A stretch of 7,550 nt of DNA from Lachnospiraceae bacterium. Lineage in GTDB: Bacteria; Bacillota; Clostridia; Lachnospirales; Lachnospiraceae. Every line of letters starts with the position of its first letter. Positions within the stretch are counted from its first letter, which is position 1. The translations under genes and the position numbers were made by a program. The stretch spans positions 1-7,550 of the forward strand of contig JAAVAF010000065.1 in NCBI GenBank assembly GCA_014804225.1, in the 5' to 3' direction. Below, in pieces: positions 1-6,230 of the stretch. The notes beneath the pieces are model-generated. The model was not told the origin of the DNA. It ran no database searches and saw nothing but the letters and a program-made list of their open reading frames with translations.

Positions 1-1
1 T

Positions 2-2533
2 ATGGACTGTATGTTCGGCGGCTGTAGTAGTTTGACAAGTTTAGACTTAAGCGACTTTAAAATGCATAACGTGGATAGTATGTTTGATATGTTTAGAAAC
101 TGTAGTAAGCTGACAAATCTAAACTTAGGTGGTTGGAATACGGTTAATGTGAAAAGAATGGACGGTATGTTTTATGGCTGTAGTAGCCTGACAAGCTTAG
201 ATTTAAGCGGTTGGGATACGGGTAATGTGGAAATGATGGACCATATGTTTTATGGGTGCAGCAGCCTGACAAACTTAGATTTAAGCGGTTGGGATACGAG
301 TAACGTGACGACCATGGGCTATATGTTTTACAACTGCAACGGTCTAATAAGCTTGGACTTAAGCAGTTTTAATACAGGCAGTGTGACGAATATGTTTAAT
401 ATGTTTACTAATTGCGCTGCGCTTTCACGGATTAATACGCCAAAGAATGTAGGATGCAATGTTTCCTTGAGTGGAACATGGTTGGATATGCAGGGAAATA
501 AATATGCGGCGCTTCCCAAGGGACGGGCGGATTCTATTCTGATATACAAAGGTGAAAAGCCGACTGTGAAAATTACCGTGGCAAAGACAAAAACCGTTTA
601 TTTTATCGGGGATACGTTAGATACGGATGACATTTCCGTGACATATTACGCGGCGGACGGAACAACTAAAAAACTGGAAAGAGGAGAATACAGCACAAAT
701 GCCGGGGATATTGATATGACCACCGCCGGTGAAAAGAATCTGACCGTGACCTATGTTCCTTCCAGCGGGAGCGCCCTGACGGCTGTTATAACGATTACAG
801 TTCAAATGAACGAAAGCAGTGAAACGGATGAGAGCAGCGAAACAGACGAAAGCAGTAAAACGGATGAGAGCAGCGAAATTGACAAAAGCAGTGAAACGGA
901 TGAGAGCAGCGAAATTGGCGAAAGCAGTGAAACGGATGAGAGCAGCGAAATTGACGAAAGCAGTGAAACAGACGAGAGCAGCGGCGCAGAGGAAAGCAGT
1001 GGAGCAGAAGAAAGCAGCGGCACGGACGAAAGTGGCAGGAGCGGCATTTACATCGAGGGCTTAAAGGCATCTTATGTATACACAGGCGATAAGATCATGC
1101 CCGCATTCAATGTCGTCAATTATGATATCGCAGGCGGGACGGTCTTAACGCCGGGCGTTGACTATACGGTTAAATATAAGAACAATAAGGAGCCGGGCAG
1201 GGCGACCGTTATCGTGAAAGGAAAGGGAAACTACGCTTCCATAAAGGGCAGCGAAGCGAGCGGAACATTTGCGATTATAAAGCCGGAGGAGACTTCAGAA
1301 AATAAGCTTGAAAGCGGTAATCTGATCTCCGTAAAAGGCGCGAAGCTTACAACGGATAAGAGCGTCATTTACAATGGAAAAGCGCATTATCCGAATATTA
1401 CGCTCACAAAAGGCAAGGGCGTTGATACGGAAGTATATGAGTATCAATATAATGCTTTGAAAAATGCGTATGAGAGAACAGAAAACGATAAGGCAATGAA
1501 CGTCTACATATCGGTATCTAACAATGTAAACAAAGGAAACGCGACAATTCTTGTGACCGGCGCAAAGGAAAAAGATAAGACAACGCTTGTCAAAACGAAA
1601 TTTAAGATTGCGGCGGTAAAACTGGATAACAACAATACGAAAATTGAACAGTTGGGAAAATCGGAACTGTCCGCCGTTTATACGCCGCAGGGCGCAGTTC
1701 CCGGAAACTTGTCCGTCATGTACACGGATGGCAAAGAGGAGCATGTATTGACCTACGGAAAAGATTATATTGTGAAATATTCAGGCAATAAAAAAGCCGG
1801 AAAAGCGGCAGGTACGGTCACCATAACCGGAAAGGGAGGATACGCCGGAAAAGCGACGGCGAAGTTTACGATTGTCAAAGCGTCGATGACTGATTTCAAA
1901 GTGGCGGGCGCTGCCGCTTATGACAAGCTTACGGTGAAAAAAATCAAGGCGGCGGTCGTCCACGAAACGGATGGAAGTGTGCTGAAGCCAAAGCAGTATC
2001 AGATTAAAGTTTACAAAGACAACACCGATACAGCAGCGCCGCTGGCGGAAGACACCGTGCTTGAGAAGGGCGCGACAATTTACATAGCGGCGGAAGCAGT
2101 GGACGGTGGCAACCTTAATCTTGAAGGCAGTAAAGAAACGGAGCGGATCGCAGTCAAGGTCAGCACGGACATTTCCAAGGCGAAATTCAAGATCAAGAAG
2201 GGCTTTTCGATGACTTACACGGGAAGTCCAGTTACATTAGGAAATGCGGCGGACGGCTATGTGGACATTTTTGAAAGCGCGACGATCAAGGCAGACGGGC
2301 AAACGAAAAACCTTACAAGAGGAAAAGACTATGAGATTGTGTCCTGCACCAATAATGTCAAAAAGGGAAATGCGACAGCGGTGATTGCCGGCATAGGCGA
2401 GGAATACAGCGGTACAAAGACGATCAAATTTAAGATTGCGCAGCAACCAATCAAGAATGACGCTGTCAAATTCGAAATCAATACATTATTTAACAAAATA
2501 AGCGTTTTTTTGAGAAGTGAATTAATCCCTTGA
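2..2533 (+). CDS. BspA-like leucine-rich-repeat surface protein, 5' end outside window
   Basis: This is the C-terminal 843 residues of a large, probably cell-surface protein. The frame is open to the left edge and starts inside a repeat array, so the signal peptide and true start lie outside the window. Domains in order: BspA/DUF285-type leucine-rich repeats (about residues 4-150, pattern MF-x-x-C-x-x-L-x-x-L-x-L); a linker; a bacterial Ig-like domain (about 186-268); an acidic Ser-rich tract (271-342); then about five beta-rich repeat domains of 80-100 residues. Those domains share elements such as GKDY-x-V-x-Y, a conserved N-N-K/V-G patch and G-x-A-T-V-x-I, and end in F-K/T-I (about 349-430, 444-538, 539-626, 627-721, 724-813). 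Family members commonly act in adhesion or host contact; that role is inferred here. No LPXTG anchor or C-terminal membrane segment is visible. The last ~17 residues do not resemble the repeat domains, and the stop codon lies inside a promoter -35 box, so the original 3' end may have been replaced. Confidence 0.85.
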   Translation: MDCMFGGCSSLTSLDLSDFKMHNVDSMFDMFRNCSKLTNLNLGGWNTVNVKRMDGMFYGCSSLTSLDLSGWDTGNVEMMDHMFYGCSSLTNLDLSGWDTSNVTTMGYMFYNCNGLISLDLSSFNTGSVTNMFNMFTNCAALSRINTPKNVGCNVSLSGTWLDMQGNKYAALPKGRADSILIYKGEKPTVKITVAKTKTVYFIGDTLDTDDISVTYYAADGTTKKLERGEYSTNAGDIDMTTAGEKNLTVTYVPSSGSALTAVITITVQMNESSETDESSETDESSKTDESSEIDKSSETDESSEIGESSETDESSEIDESSETDESSGAEESSGAEESSGTDESGRSGIYIEGLKASYVYTGDKIMPAFNVVNYDIAGGTVLTPGVDYTVKYKNNKEPGRATVIVKGKGNYASIKGSEASGTFAIIKPEETSENKLESGNLISVKGAKLTTDKSVIYNGKAHYPNITLTKGKGVDTEVYEYQYNALKNAYERTENDKAMNVYISVSNNVNKGNATILVTGAKEKDKTTLVKTKFKIAAVKLDNNNTKIEQLGKSELSAVYTPQGAVPGNLSVMYTDGKEEHVLTYGKDYIVKYSGNKKAGKAAGTVTITGKGGYAGKATAKFTIVKASMTDFKVAGAAAYDKLTVKKIKAAVVHETDGSVLKPKQYQIKVYKDNTDTAAPLAEDTVLEKGATIYIAAEAVDGGNLNLEGSKETERIAVKVSTDISKAKFKIKKGFSMTYTGSPVTLGNAADGYVDIFESATIKADGQTKNLTRGKDYEIVSCTNNVKKGNATAVIAGIGEEYSGTKTIKFKIAQQPIKNDAVKFEINTLFNKISVFLRSELIP
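11..430 (+). repeat. Tandem 78-bp (26-residue) DUF285 leucine-rich repeats
   Basis: Five full units start at 11, 89, 167, 245 and 323, followed by a degenerate sixth at 401. Each unit begins Met-Phe, has a Cys at position 5 and Leu at positions 8, 11 and 13, and carries a W/F-[ND]-T-x-[NS]-V turn. Units 3 and 4 are nearly identical (MFYGCSSLT then LDLSGWDT), which suggests recent duplication or gene conversion. The array continues past the left edge. Confidence 0.85.
812..1027 (+). repeat. Twelve in-frame 18-bp repeats encoding an acidic Ser-rich tract
   Basis: Twelve consecutive 18-bp units encode hexapeptides of the type E-S-S-E-T/I-D, ending in E-S-S-G-A/T-E/D variants. The first nine units alternate synonymous codons: odd units carry AGC-AGT and even units AGC-AGC. 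The real unit is therefore a 36-bp dimer. Because 18 is divisible by three, gain or loss of units keeps the frame. The tract separates the ligand-type N-terminal domains from the C-terminal beta domains and probably acts as a flexible, negatively charged stalk (inference). Confidence 0.85.
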
Positions 2534-2559
2534 CGATATGGTGTATACAGTGGTATAAT
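2530..2559 (+). promoter_or_regulatory. Sigma-A promoter overlapping the surface gene's stop codon
   Basis: TTGACG (2530-2535), an 18-bp spacer and TATAAT (2554-2559). TGG directly before the -10 box gives an extended -10 (TGnTATAAT). The TGA stop of the upstream gene (2531-2533) is part of the -35 box. It probably once served the ATPase gene whose remnant lies downstream. As the sequence stands, a transcript would meet a hairpin about 20 nt after its start. Confidence 0.7.
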
Positions 2560-2581
2560 CTCAAGTTTTACACCAAAATCA

Positions 2582-2618
2582 ACGGGAAGCCAGTAAAATC
2601 AGGGCTTCCCGTGTTTTG
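2582..2618 (+). terminator. Rho-independent terminator-like hairpin
   Basis: A perfect 10-bp stem pairs ACGGGAAGCC (2582-2591) with GGCTTCCCGT (2603-2612) around an 11-nt loop, followed by a modest T-rich tail (GTTTTGT). It most likely ends transcription of the surface-protein gene. It would also stop nearly all transcription from the promoter at 2530-2559, leaving an RNA of about 50 nt. The U-tract is interrupted, so its strength is uncertain. Confidence 0.6.
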
Positions 2619-3197
2619 TCTGTATATCACATCATTGTGGCGGGCAGCCTACTTGGAGTAGCAGTAAACAGAACAAAATTTTCTTTTCCGGTCGGCAAGG
2701 TAGATATGAAAACATTATATCTGATGGATATGGAGGAATTTATGCTTGCAATGGGGGAGGAAGCATTGGTGGAACAAATCAAAAAGCCTCTTGAAAATTA
2801 TCGTGATATCGACGCGTTTAAGATTTATGTATCGGATTTGGGGCTTTTGCTTGCCAAAAAGGATTTAGCGGCAGATGACATTCTTTATATGGTTGAGGAA
2901 ATCAATGATTTTAAGGGTGGTATGGCTGAGAATTATGTGAATGTACAGCTCACCATAAACGGATATCACACATATTATTGGGAGTCTGAACGCGGAGCCG
3001 AGATTGATTTTGTTATTCAACGCGACGGGAAATTGATACCGATTGAAGTCAAATCCGCAGATAATACAAGAGCAAAGAGCCTAAGAGTATATATGGAGAC
3101 ATATAAGCCTGATTATGCGATAAAATTATCGGCAAAAAATTTTGGTTTTGAGGACGGAAAAAAGACGGTTCCGCTTTATGCTGCATTTTGTATTTGA
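2616..3197 (+). pseudogene. Remnant of an AAA-family ATPase with DUF4143 domain
   Basis: The 193-codon frame matches two separate parts of the AAA_14/DUF4143 ATPase family, whose full proteins are usually about 400-500 residues. Residues 4-50 resemble the segment just after Walker B (YHIIVAGSLLG, SFPVGKVD, then a long-helix start). Residues 62-193 resemble the C-terminal DUF4143 nuclease-fold region (DAFKIYVSDLGLL, then WESERGAEIDFVI and IPIEVKS, with Glu129, Asp131, Glu144 and Lys146 as the PD-(D/E)XK-like residues). The P-loop N-terminus and the middle of the protein (around residues 55-61) are missing, so it cannot be a working ATPase. The only start is a TTG at the base of the hairpin, without a Shine-Dalgarno site. 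It is probably a double-deletion remnant. The boundaries are those of the open frame. Confidence 0.75.
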
Positions 3198-3216
3198 GTC
3201 AAGTTTGTTTATTCGC

Positions 3217-3246
3217 TTGACGAAATGACAGATGCAGTGGTATGAT
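3217..3246 (+). promoter_or_regulatory. Sigma-A promoter for the small membrane protein gene
   Basis: TTGACG (3217-3222), an 18-bp spacer and TATGAT (3241-3246), with the extended -10 TGG. The layout copies the promoter at 2530-2559: same -35 box, same spacer length and the shared block CAGTGGTATRAT. It is followed by a leader of about 80 nt before the ATG at 3331. Confidence 0.65.
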
Positions 3247-3280
3247 ACTACTATACAATTTAGAAAAATATAAATGCGTT

Positions 3281-3304
3281 GGTCATTTTGTTCACAAAAT
3301 GGCT
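3281..3304 (+). promoter_or_regulatory. Hairpin in the leader of the small membrane protein gene
   Basis: CATTTTG (3284-3290) pairs with CAAAATG (3295-3301) around the loop TTCA. The stem extends by one G-C and two G-U pairs to 3281-3304. It lies between the predicted transcription start (about 3253) and the Shine-Dalgarno site near 3316-3322, and no T-run follows. It could be an mRNA-stabilising or translation-tuning structure; no known riboswitch class is recognised. Confidence 0.4.
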
Positions 3305-3330
3305 GTCAGCAGATTGAGAGGTAGAAGCTT

Positions 3331-3474
3331 ATGGCAAATTTAATAGAATTTATAAGAATGTTATTATCGTATCTTTTAACGTTTGCAGTAATTGTTGTGG
3401 TAGCAGGAGTTGGCGGATTTATTGGCGTTAAGTGTTGGAAACCAAAGACGAAATCGGAGAAAGTGGAGGATTAA
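3331..3474 (+). CDS. Small single-span membrane protein, 47 residues, unknown function
   Basis: An ATG at 3331 follows a purine-rich Shine-Dalgarno site (GAGAGGT, 3316-3322) at a normal distance. The protein begins MANLIEFIRMLL, has one strongly hydrophobic segment at about residues 11-33 (Leu/Val/Ile/Gly rich, with the small-residue stretch AGVGGFIG), then a short Lys-rich cytoplasmic-type tail (WKPKTKSEK) ending in VED. The positive tail predicts an N-out/C-in single span. It has its own promoter and a strong terminator, so it is a monocistronic unit and unlikely to be a chance ORF. I do not recognise a named family. Its glycine-rich span could oligomerise or bind a larger membrane partner, but that is speculation. 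Confidence 0.7.
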   Translation: MANLIEFIRMLLSYLLTFAVIVVVAGVGGFIGVKCWKPKTKSEKVED

Positions 3475-3512
3475 CTTATCTGATCATAATTGAACTAACA
3501 ACGAATATTTTG

Positions 3513-3544
3513 AAAACGCAAGTGTAACAGCTTGCGTTTTTATT
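3513..3544 (+). terminator. Rho-independent terminator after the small membrane protein gene
   Basis: AAAACGCAAG (3513-3522) pairs perfectly with CTTGCGTTTT (3531-3540) around an 8-nt loop, with a T-run at 3537-3541. It is about 40 nt after the stop codon. The A-run on the left arm would let it work on the opposite strand as well. Confidence 0.8.
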
Positions 3545-3691
3545 ATGAGCACGCCTACAGAAGAAATATTTCACTATAAGCGTATTAACAGTACGCGAGC
3601 AGAAGAGAATGACAATTCCTTACTCGATTATAGGAAAATACGCGGTATGGAAGCAATCAGAAATAAGTCAATAGCAAATTTACATAAATAA
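3545..3691 (+). CDS. Doubtful 48-codon ORF, possible gene fragment
   Basis: ATG at 3545 to TAA at 3689-3691 encodes a charged, soluble 48-residue peptide (core HYKRINSTRAEEN, then LLDYRKIRGMEAIRNKS). The composition looks protein-like and mostly helical. However, the ATG directly follows the terminator's T-run, no Shine-Dalgarno site precedes it and no promoter is evident. It may be a decayed gene end or chance. I recognise no family. Confidence 0.2.
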   Translation: MSTPTEEIFHYKRINSTRAEENDNSLLDYRKIRGMEAIRNKSIANLHK

Positions 3692-3719
3692 TTTTATGGA
3701 TTACCGTCAATATCACGAA

Positions 3720-3748
3720 TTGACATATTATGTAAATTCTCTTATACT
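3720..3748 (+). promoter_or_regulatory. Sigma-A promoter of nrdD
   Basis: TTGACA (3720-3725), a 17-bp spacer and TATACT (3743-3748): near-consensus boxes with optimal spacing. Transcription should start near 3755, giving a 5' leader of about 180 nt before the preferred nrdD start. The paired NrdR-type boxes begin 10 bp downstream of the -10 box and so cover the start site. Confidence 0.75.
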
Positions 3749-3757
3749 AGTAGACAT

Positions 3758-3805
3758 ACGCTATATATTGCGTGCAGAATGAGCAAACTACACAATATAT
3801 CCATA
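3758..3805. promoter_or_regulatory. Paired NrdR-type operator boxes
   Basis: Box 1 (3758-3773) is ACGCTATATATTGCGT, an imperfect palindrome matching the NrdR-box type ACACAATATATTGTGT at 13 of 16 positions. Box 2 (3790-3805) begins ACACAATATAT, identical to the first 11 positions, with a diverged right half. The 16-bp gap puts the boxes 32 bp apart, three helical turns, which is the known arrangement for cooperative binding by NrdR, the ATP/dATP-sensing repressor of ribonucleotide reductase genes. Lying over the predicted start site and upstream of nrdD, they predict repression when dATP is plentiful. A further dyad, CCATAATT...AATTATGG (3801-3822), overlaps box 2. Confidence 0.7.
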
Positions 3806-3934
3806 ATTTAATATAATTATGGTAACTGTGAGAATATTCTGAAAATATTGTATTTTAGATAAAACAGATGAGAATACAGATTTATGTTAAGTCATAAATT
3901 GGCAGATAAGTCAAAGATGGGGGTTAGGGTAAAG

Positions 3935-6100
3935 ATGAGCGAAGAAATCAACTACAGTATGCTTTTTAAACCGAAGAACAAGGTTTATGTCATTAAGAAG
4001 GACGGGAGTAAAGAGCTTTTTAATGTGCAGAAGGTGATTACGGCAGTTGGGAAATCTGCCTATCGTGCGTTGACAAAATTTACTGATGATGACAAGCGTC
4101 ATATATGCGACTATGTGATCAACAAGGTGGACGAGATGGGAAGCAGCGAGGTACCAATCCCTGTGATGCACAATATTGTGGAGAGTGCCCTTGAGGAAGT
4201 AAAGCCTGTAGTTGCAAAGAGTTATCGCGATTATCGAAACTATAAACAAGACTTTGTGCGCATGATGGACGATGTGTATAAAAAGAGCCAGTCCATTATG
4301 TATGTCGGTGACAAGGAAAATGCCAATACGGATTCGGCACTTGTTTCGACAAAGCGAAGTCTGATTTTTAACCAGTTTAATAAAGAATTGTATCAGAAGT
4401 TTTTTATGACGACAGAGGAGATTCAGGCGTGCCGCGACGGTTATATTTATGTCCATGATATGTCGGCAAGACGCGATACGATGAACTGTTGTCTGTTTGA
4501 CGTGCAGAGCGTGCTTTCGGGCGGATTTGAAATGGGAAATATCTGGTATAACGAACCGAAATCGCTTGATGTTGCCTTTGATGTAATCGGTGACATTGTA
4601 TTGAGTGCAGCAAGTCAGCAGTATGGCGGATTTACGGTACCGGAAGTCGACAAAATCCTTGCCCCCTATGCGGAAAAGACGTATGCGACAGCAATTAAGA
4701 AATATATGGATCTTGGTATTGCCCCAGAAAAGGCGGAAGAAGTGGCATGGGCGGATGTGGAACGTGAGTTTGAACAAGGCTTCCAAGGTTGGGAGTACAA
4801 GTTTAATACGGTGGCAAGCAGCCGTGGGGATTATCCGTTTATCACGGTGACGGCAGGCATTGGCAGAGAGCGTTTTGCAAAAATGGCAACGATTCAGATG
4901 CTCAATGTCAGACGAAAAGGACAGGGAAAGAAAGAGTGCAAAAAACCTGTGCTGTTCCCCAAAATTGTCTTTTTATATGATGAAGAATTACACGGTCCGG
5001 GCAAGGAGCTCGAGGACGTGTTTGAGGCGGGCGTACAGTGTTCCGCAAAGACAATGTATCCCGATTGGTTGAGTCTTACGGGAAAAGGATATATTGCAAG
5101 CATGTATAAGCAGTACAAAAAGGTGATATCGCCGATGGGCTGTCGGGCGTTCCTTTCTCCGTGGTATGAGCGGGGCGGTATGCATCCGGCAGATGAAAAC
5201 GATGTACCGGTTTTTGTCGGACGGTTTAATGTTGGTGCCGTATCGTTGCATTTGCCGATGATTCTTGCAAAGGCAAGACAGGAGAGCAGAGATTTTTACG
5301 AAGTACTTGACTATTATCTGAATTTAATCAGACAACTTCATATTAGAACGTATGCATATCTTGGAAATATGCGTGCATCAACCAATCCGCTTGCATACTG
5401 TGAGGGTGGTTTCTTGGGCGGTCATTTAAAGCTTTCCGATAAGATTAAACCGCTGTTAAAGTCTGCTACGGCATCGTTTGGCATCACAGCGTTTAATGAG
5501 CTTCAGATGCTTTACAACGGAAAATCGCTTGTTGAGGACGGTGACTTTGCGTTAGAGGTTTTGGAATATATTAATAAGGAAGTCAACCGTTTTAAGGAAG
5601 AGGATGGTAATCTCTATGCGATTTACGGGACGCCGGCGGAAAACCTCTGTGGTCTTCAAGTGACGCAGTTTCGGACAAAGTATGGCATTGTTGAGGGTGT
5701 TTCCGACAGAGAGTATGTCAGCAACAGCTTTCACTGTCATGTAACCGAGGATATTACACCGATTGAAAAGCAAAACTTGGAGTATCGTTTCTGGGAGCTT
5801 TCAAACGGCGGAAAAATACAGTATGTGAAATATCCGATTGATTATAATATTGCGGCAATCAAGACGCTTGTACGGCGTGCAATGGATATGGGATTTTATG
5901 AGGGCGTCAATTTATCTCTTGCTTATTGTGATGACTGTGGACATCAGGAGCTTGAGATGGACGTTTGCCCGAACTGCGGAAGTAAAAATTTAACGAAGAT
6001 TGAACGTATGAATGGTTATCTGTCCTATTCGCGTGTACATGGCGATACACGGTTGAATGATGCTAAGATGGCAGAAATTGCAGAAAGAAAAAGTATGTAA
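3935..6100 (+). CDS. nrdD: Anaerobic ribonucleoside-triphosphate reductase (class III), large subunit
   Basis: Reduces ribonucleoside triphosphates to deoxyribonucleotides under anoxia using a glycyl radical; cytoplasmic. Numbered from ATG 3935 (721 residues; E. coli NrdD has about 712). An N-terminal ATP-cone (about 17-106, starting VYVIKKDGS) binds ATP/dATP for overall activity control. The catalytic barrel follows, with MNCCLFD (Cys185/Cys186), SPMGCRAFLSPW (Cys403, the conserved catalytic-loop Cys) and RFNVGAVSLHLP (Asn432). A zinc site has CDDC (665, 668) and CPNC (678, 681). The C-terminal glycyl-radical segment RMNGYLS has Gly694. All expected key residues are present. The frame is open from ATG 3884 (17 more residues), but that start lacks a Shine-Dalgarno site, the extra residues are not family-like, and G-rich tracts (3919-3929) precede 3935. 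NrdG, its activase, is encoded next. Confidence 0.95.
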   Translation: MSEEINYSMLFKPKNKVYVIKKDGSKELFNVQKVITAVGKSAYRALTKFTDDDKRHICDYVINKVDEMGSSEVPIPVMHNIVESALEEVKPVVAKSYRDYRNYKQDFVRMMDDVYKKSQSIMYVGDKENANTDSALVSTKRSLIFNQFNKELYQKFFMTTEEIQACRDGYIYVHDMSARRDTMNCCLFDVQSVLSGGFEMGNIWYNEPKSLDVAFDVIGDIVLSAASQQYGGFTVPEVDKILAPYAEKTYATAIKKYMDLGIAPEKAEEVAWADVEREFEQGFQGWEYKFNTVASSRGDYPFITVTAGIGRERFAKMATIQMLNVRRKGQGKKECKKPVLFPKIVFLYDEELHGPGKELEDVFEAGVQCSAKTMYPDWLSLTGKGYIASMYKQYKKVISPMGCRAFLSPWYERGGMHPADENDVPVFVGRFNVGAVSLHLPMILAKARQESRDFYEVLDYYLNLIRQLHIRTYAYLGNMRASTNPLAYCEGGFLGGHLKLSDKIKPLLKSATASFGITAFNELQMLYNGKSLVEDGDFALEVLEYINKEVNRFKEEDGNLYAIYGTPAENLCGLQVTQFRTKYGIVEGVSDREYVSNSFHCHVTEDITPIEKQNLEYRFWELSNGGKIQYVKYPIDYNIAAIKTLVRRAMDMGFYEGVNLSLAYCDDCGHQELEMDVCPNCGSKNLTKIERMNGYLSYSRVHGDTRLNDAKMAEIAERKSM

Positions 6101-6136
6101 AAATAGCGTCGCTCGGCAGCGACGCATTCAGAGAAT
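6101..6136 (+). repeat. Gene-end palindromic repeat, copy A (conserved hairpin after nrdD)
   Basis: It begins on the base after the nrdD stop codon. The 20-nt core GCGTCGCTCGGCAGCGACGC (6106-6125) folds into a perfect 8-bp stem with a CGGC loop. Positions 6101-6130 are the exact reverse complement of 7406-7435, and 35 of 36 positions match when extended to 6136/7400. On the plus strand no T-run follows the hairpin, so it is not a classic intrinsic terminator for nrdD. On the minus strand it is followed by TATTTTT. Confidence 0.85.
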
Positions 6137-6164
6137 GTACTGTATTAAAATACAGCACATTCTC
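6131..6164. repeat. Second hairpin of copy A (variable module)
   Basis: Arms 6131-6145 and 6150-6164 pair at 14 of 15 positions (one A-C mismatch) around the loop TAAA. The outer bases GAGAAT/ATTCTC fall inside or beside the 36-bp conserved block, while the inner stem is unrelated to the equivalent hairpin at 7364-7405. No T-run follows, which fits read-through into nrdG. Confidence 0.75.
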
Positions 6165-6185
6165 CCTAACTTAGTGGAAGTTAGG
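6165..6185. repeat. Third hairpin in the nrdD-nrdG gap
   Basis: CCTAACTT (6165-6172) pairs perfectly with AAGTTAGG (6178-6185) around the loop AGTGG. It abuts the previous hairpin directly, so 6106-6185 is almost wholly base-paired. The following A/T-rich stretch contains a TATAAT (6198-6203), but the -35 position is poor. nrdG is therefore more likely read through from nrdD than driven by a strong promoter of its own. Confidence 0.65.
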
Positions 6186-6230
6186 CGCAATATTTTATAT
6201 AATAATCTGAAAATATAAGGGGTTAATATC

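Noticed and set aside
812..1027. Possible CRISPR-like short repeat array
   Set aside because: The units are contiguous with no spacers, are in frame and encode a low-complexity peptide.
795..1070. Open frames on both strands through the Ser-rich tract
   Set aside because: An 18-bp repeat keeps every frame open if one unit is stop-free. These are shadows of the surface-protein gene, not overlapping genes.
3801..3822. Dyad CCATAATT...AATTATGG as an independent operator or terminator
   Set aside because: It is A/T-only apart from the end pairs, and such dyads arise easily in this A/T-rich leader. It is noted only as overlapping NrdR box 2.
3756..3934. Cobalamin or other riboswitch in the nrdD leader
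   Set aside because: No known aptamer core is recognisable, class III reductase does not use B12, and the NrdR-type boxes explain the regulation better.
3911..4786. Long antisense open frame (291 codons) opposite nrdD
   Set aside because: It has no start context and no recognisable domain, and the plus-strand frame is a clear NrdD. It is an artefact of codon composition.
6175..6203. Promoter for nrdG with TATAAT at 6198-6203
   Set aside because: The hexamer at the right spacing (TGGAAG) matches the -35 consensus at only three positions and is buried in a hairpin, so I do not call it.
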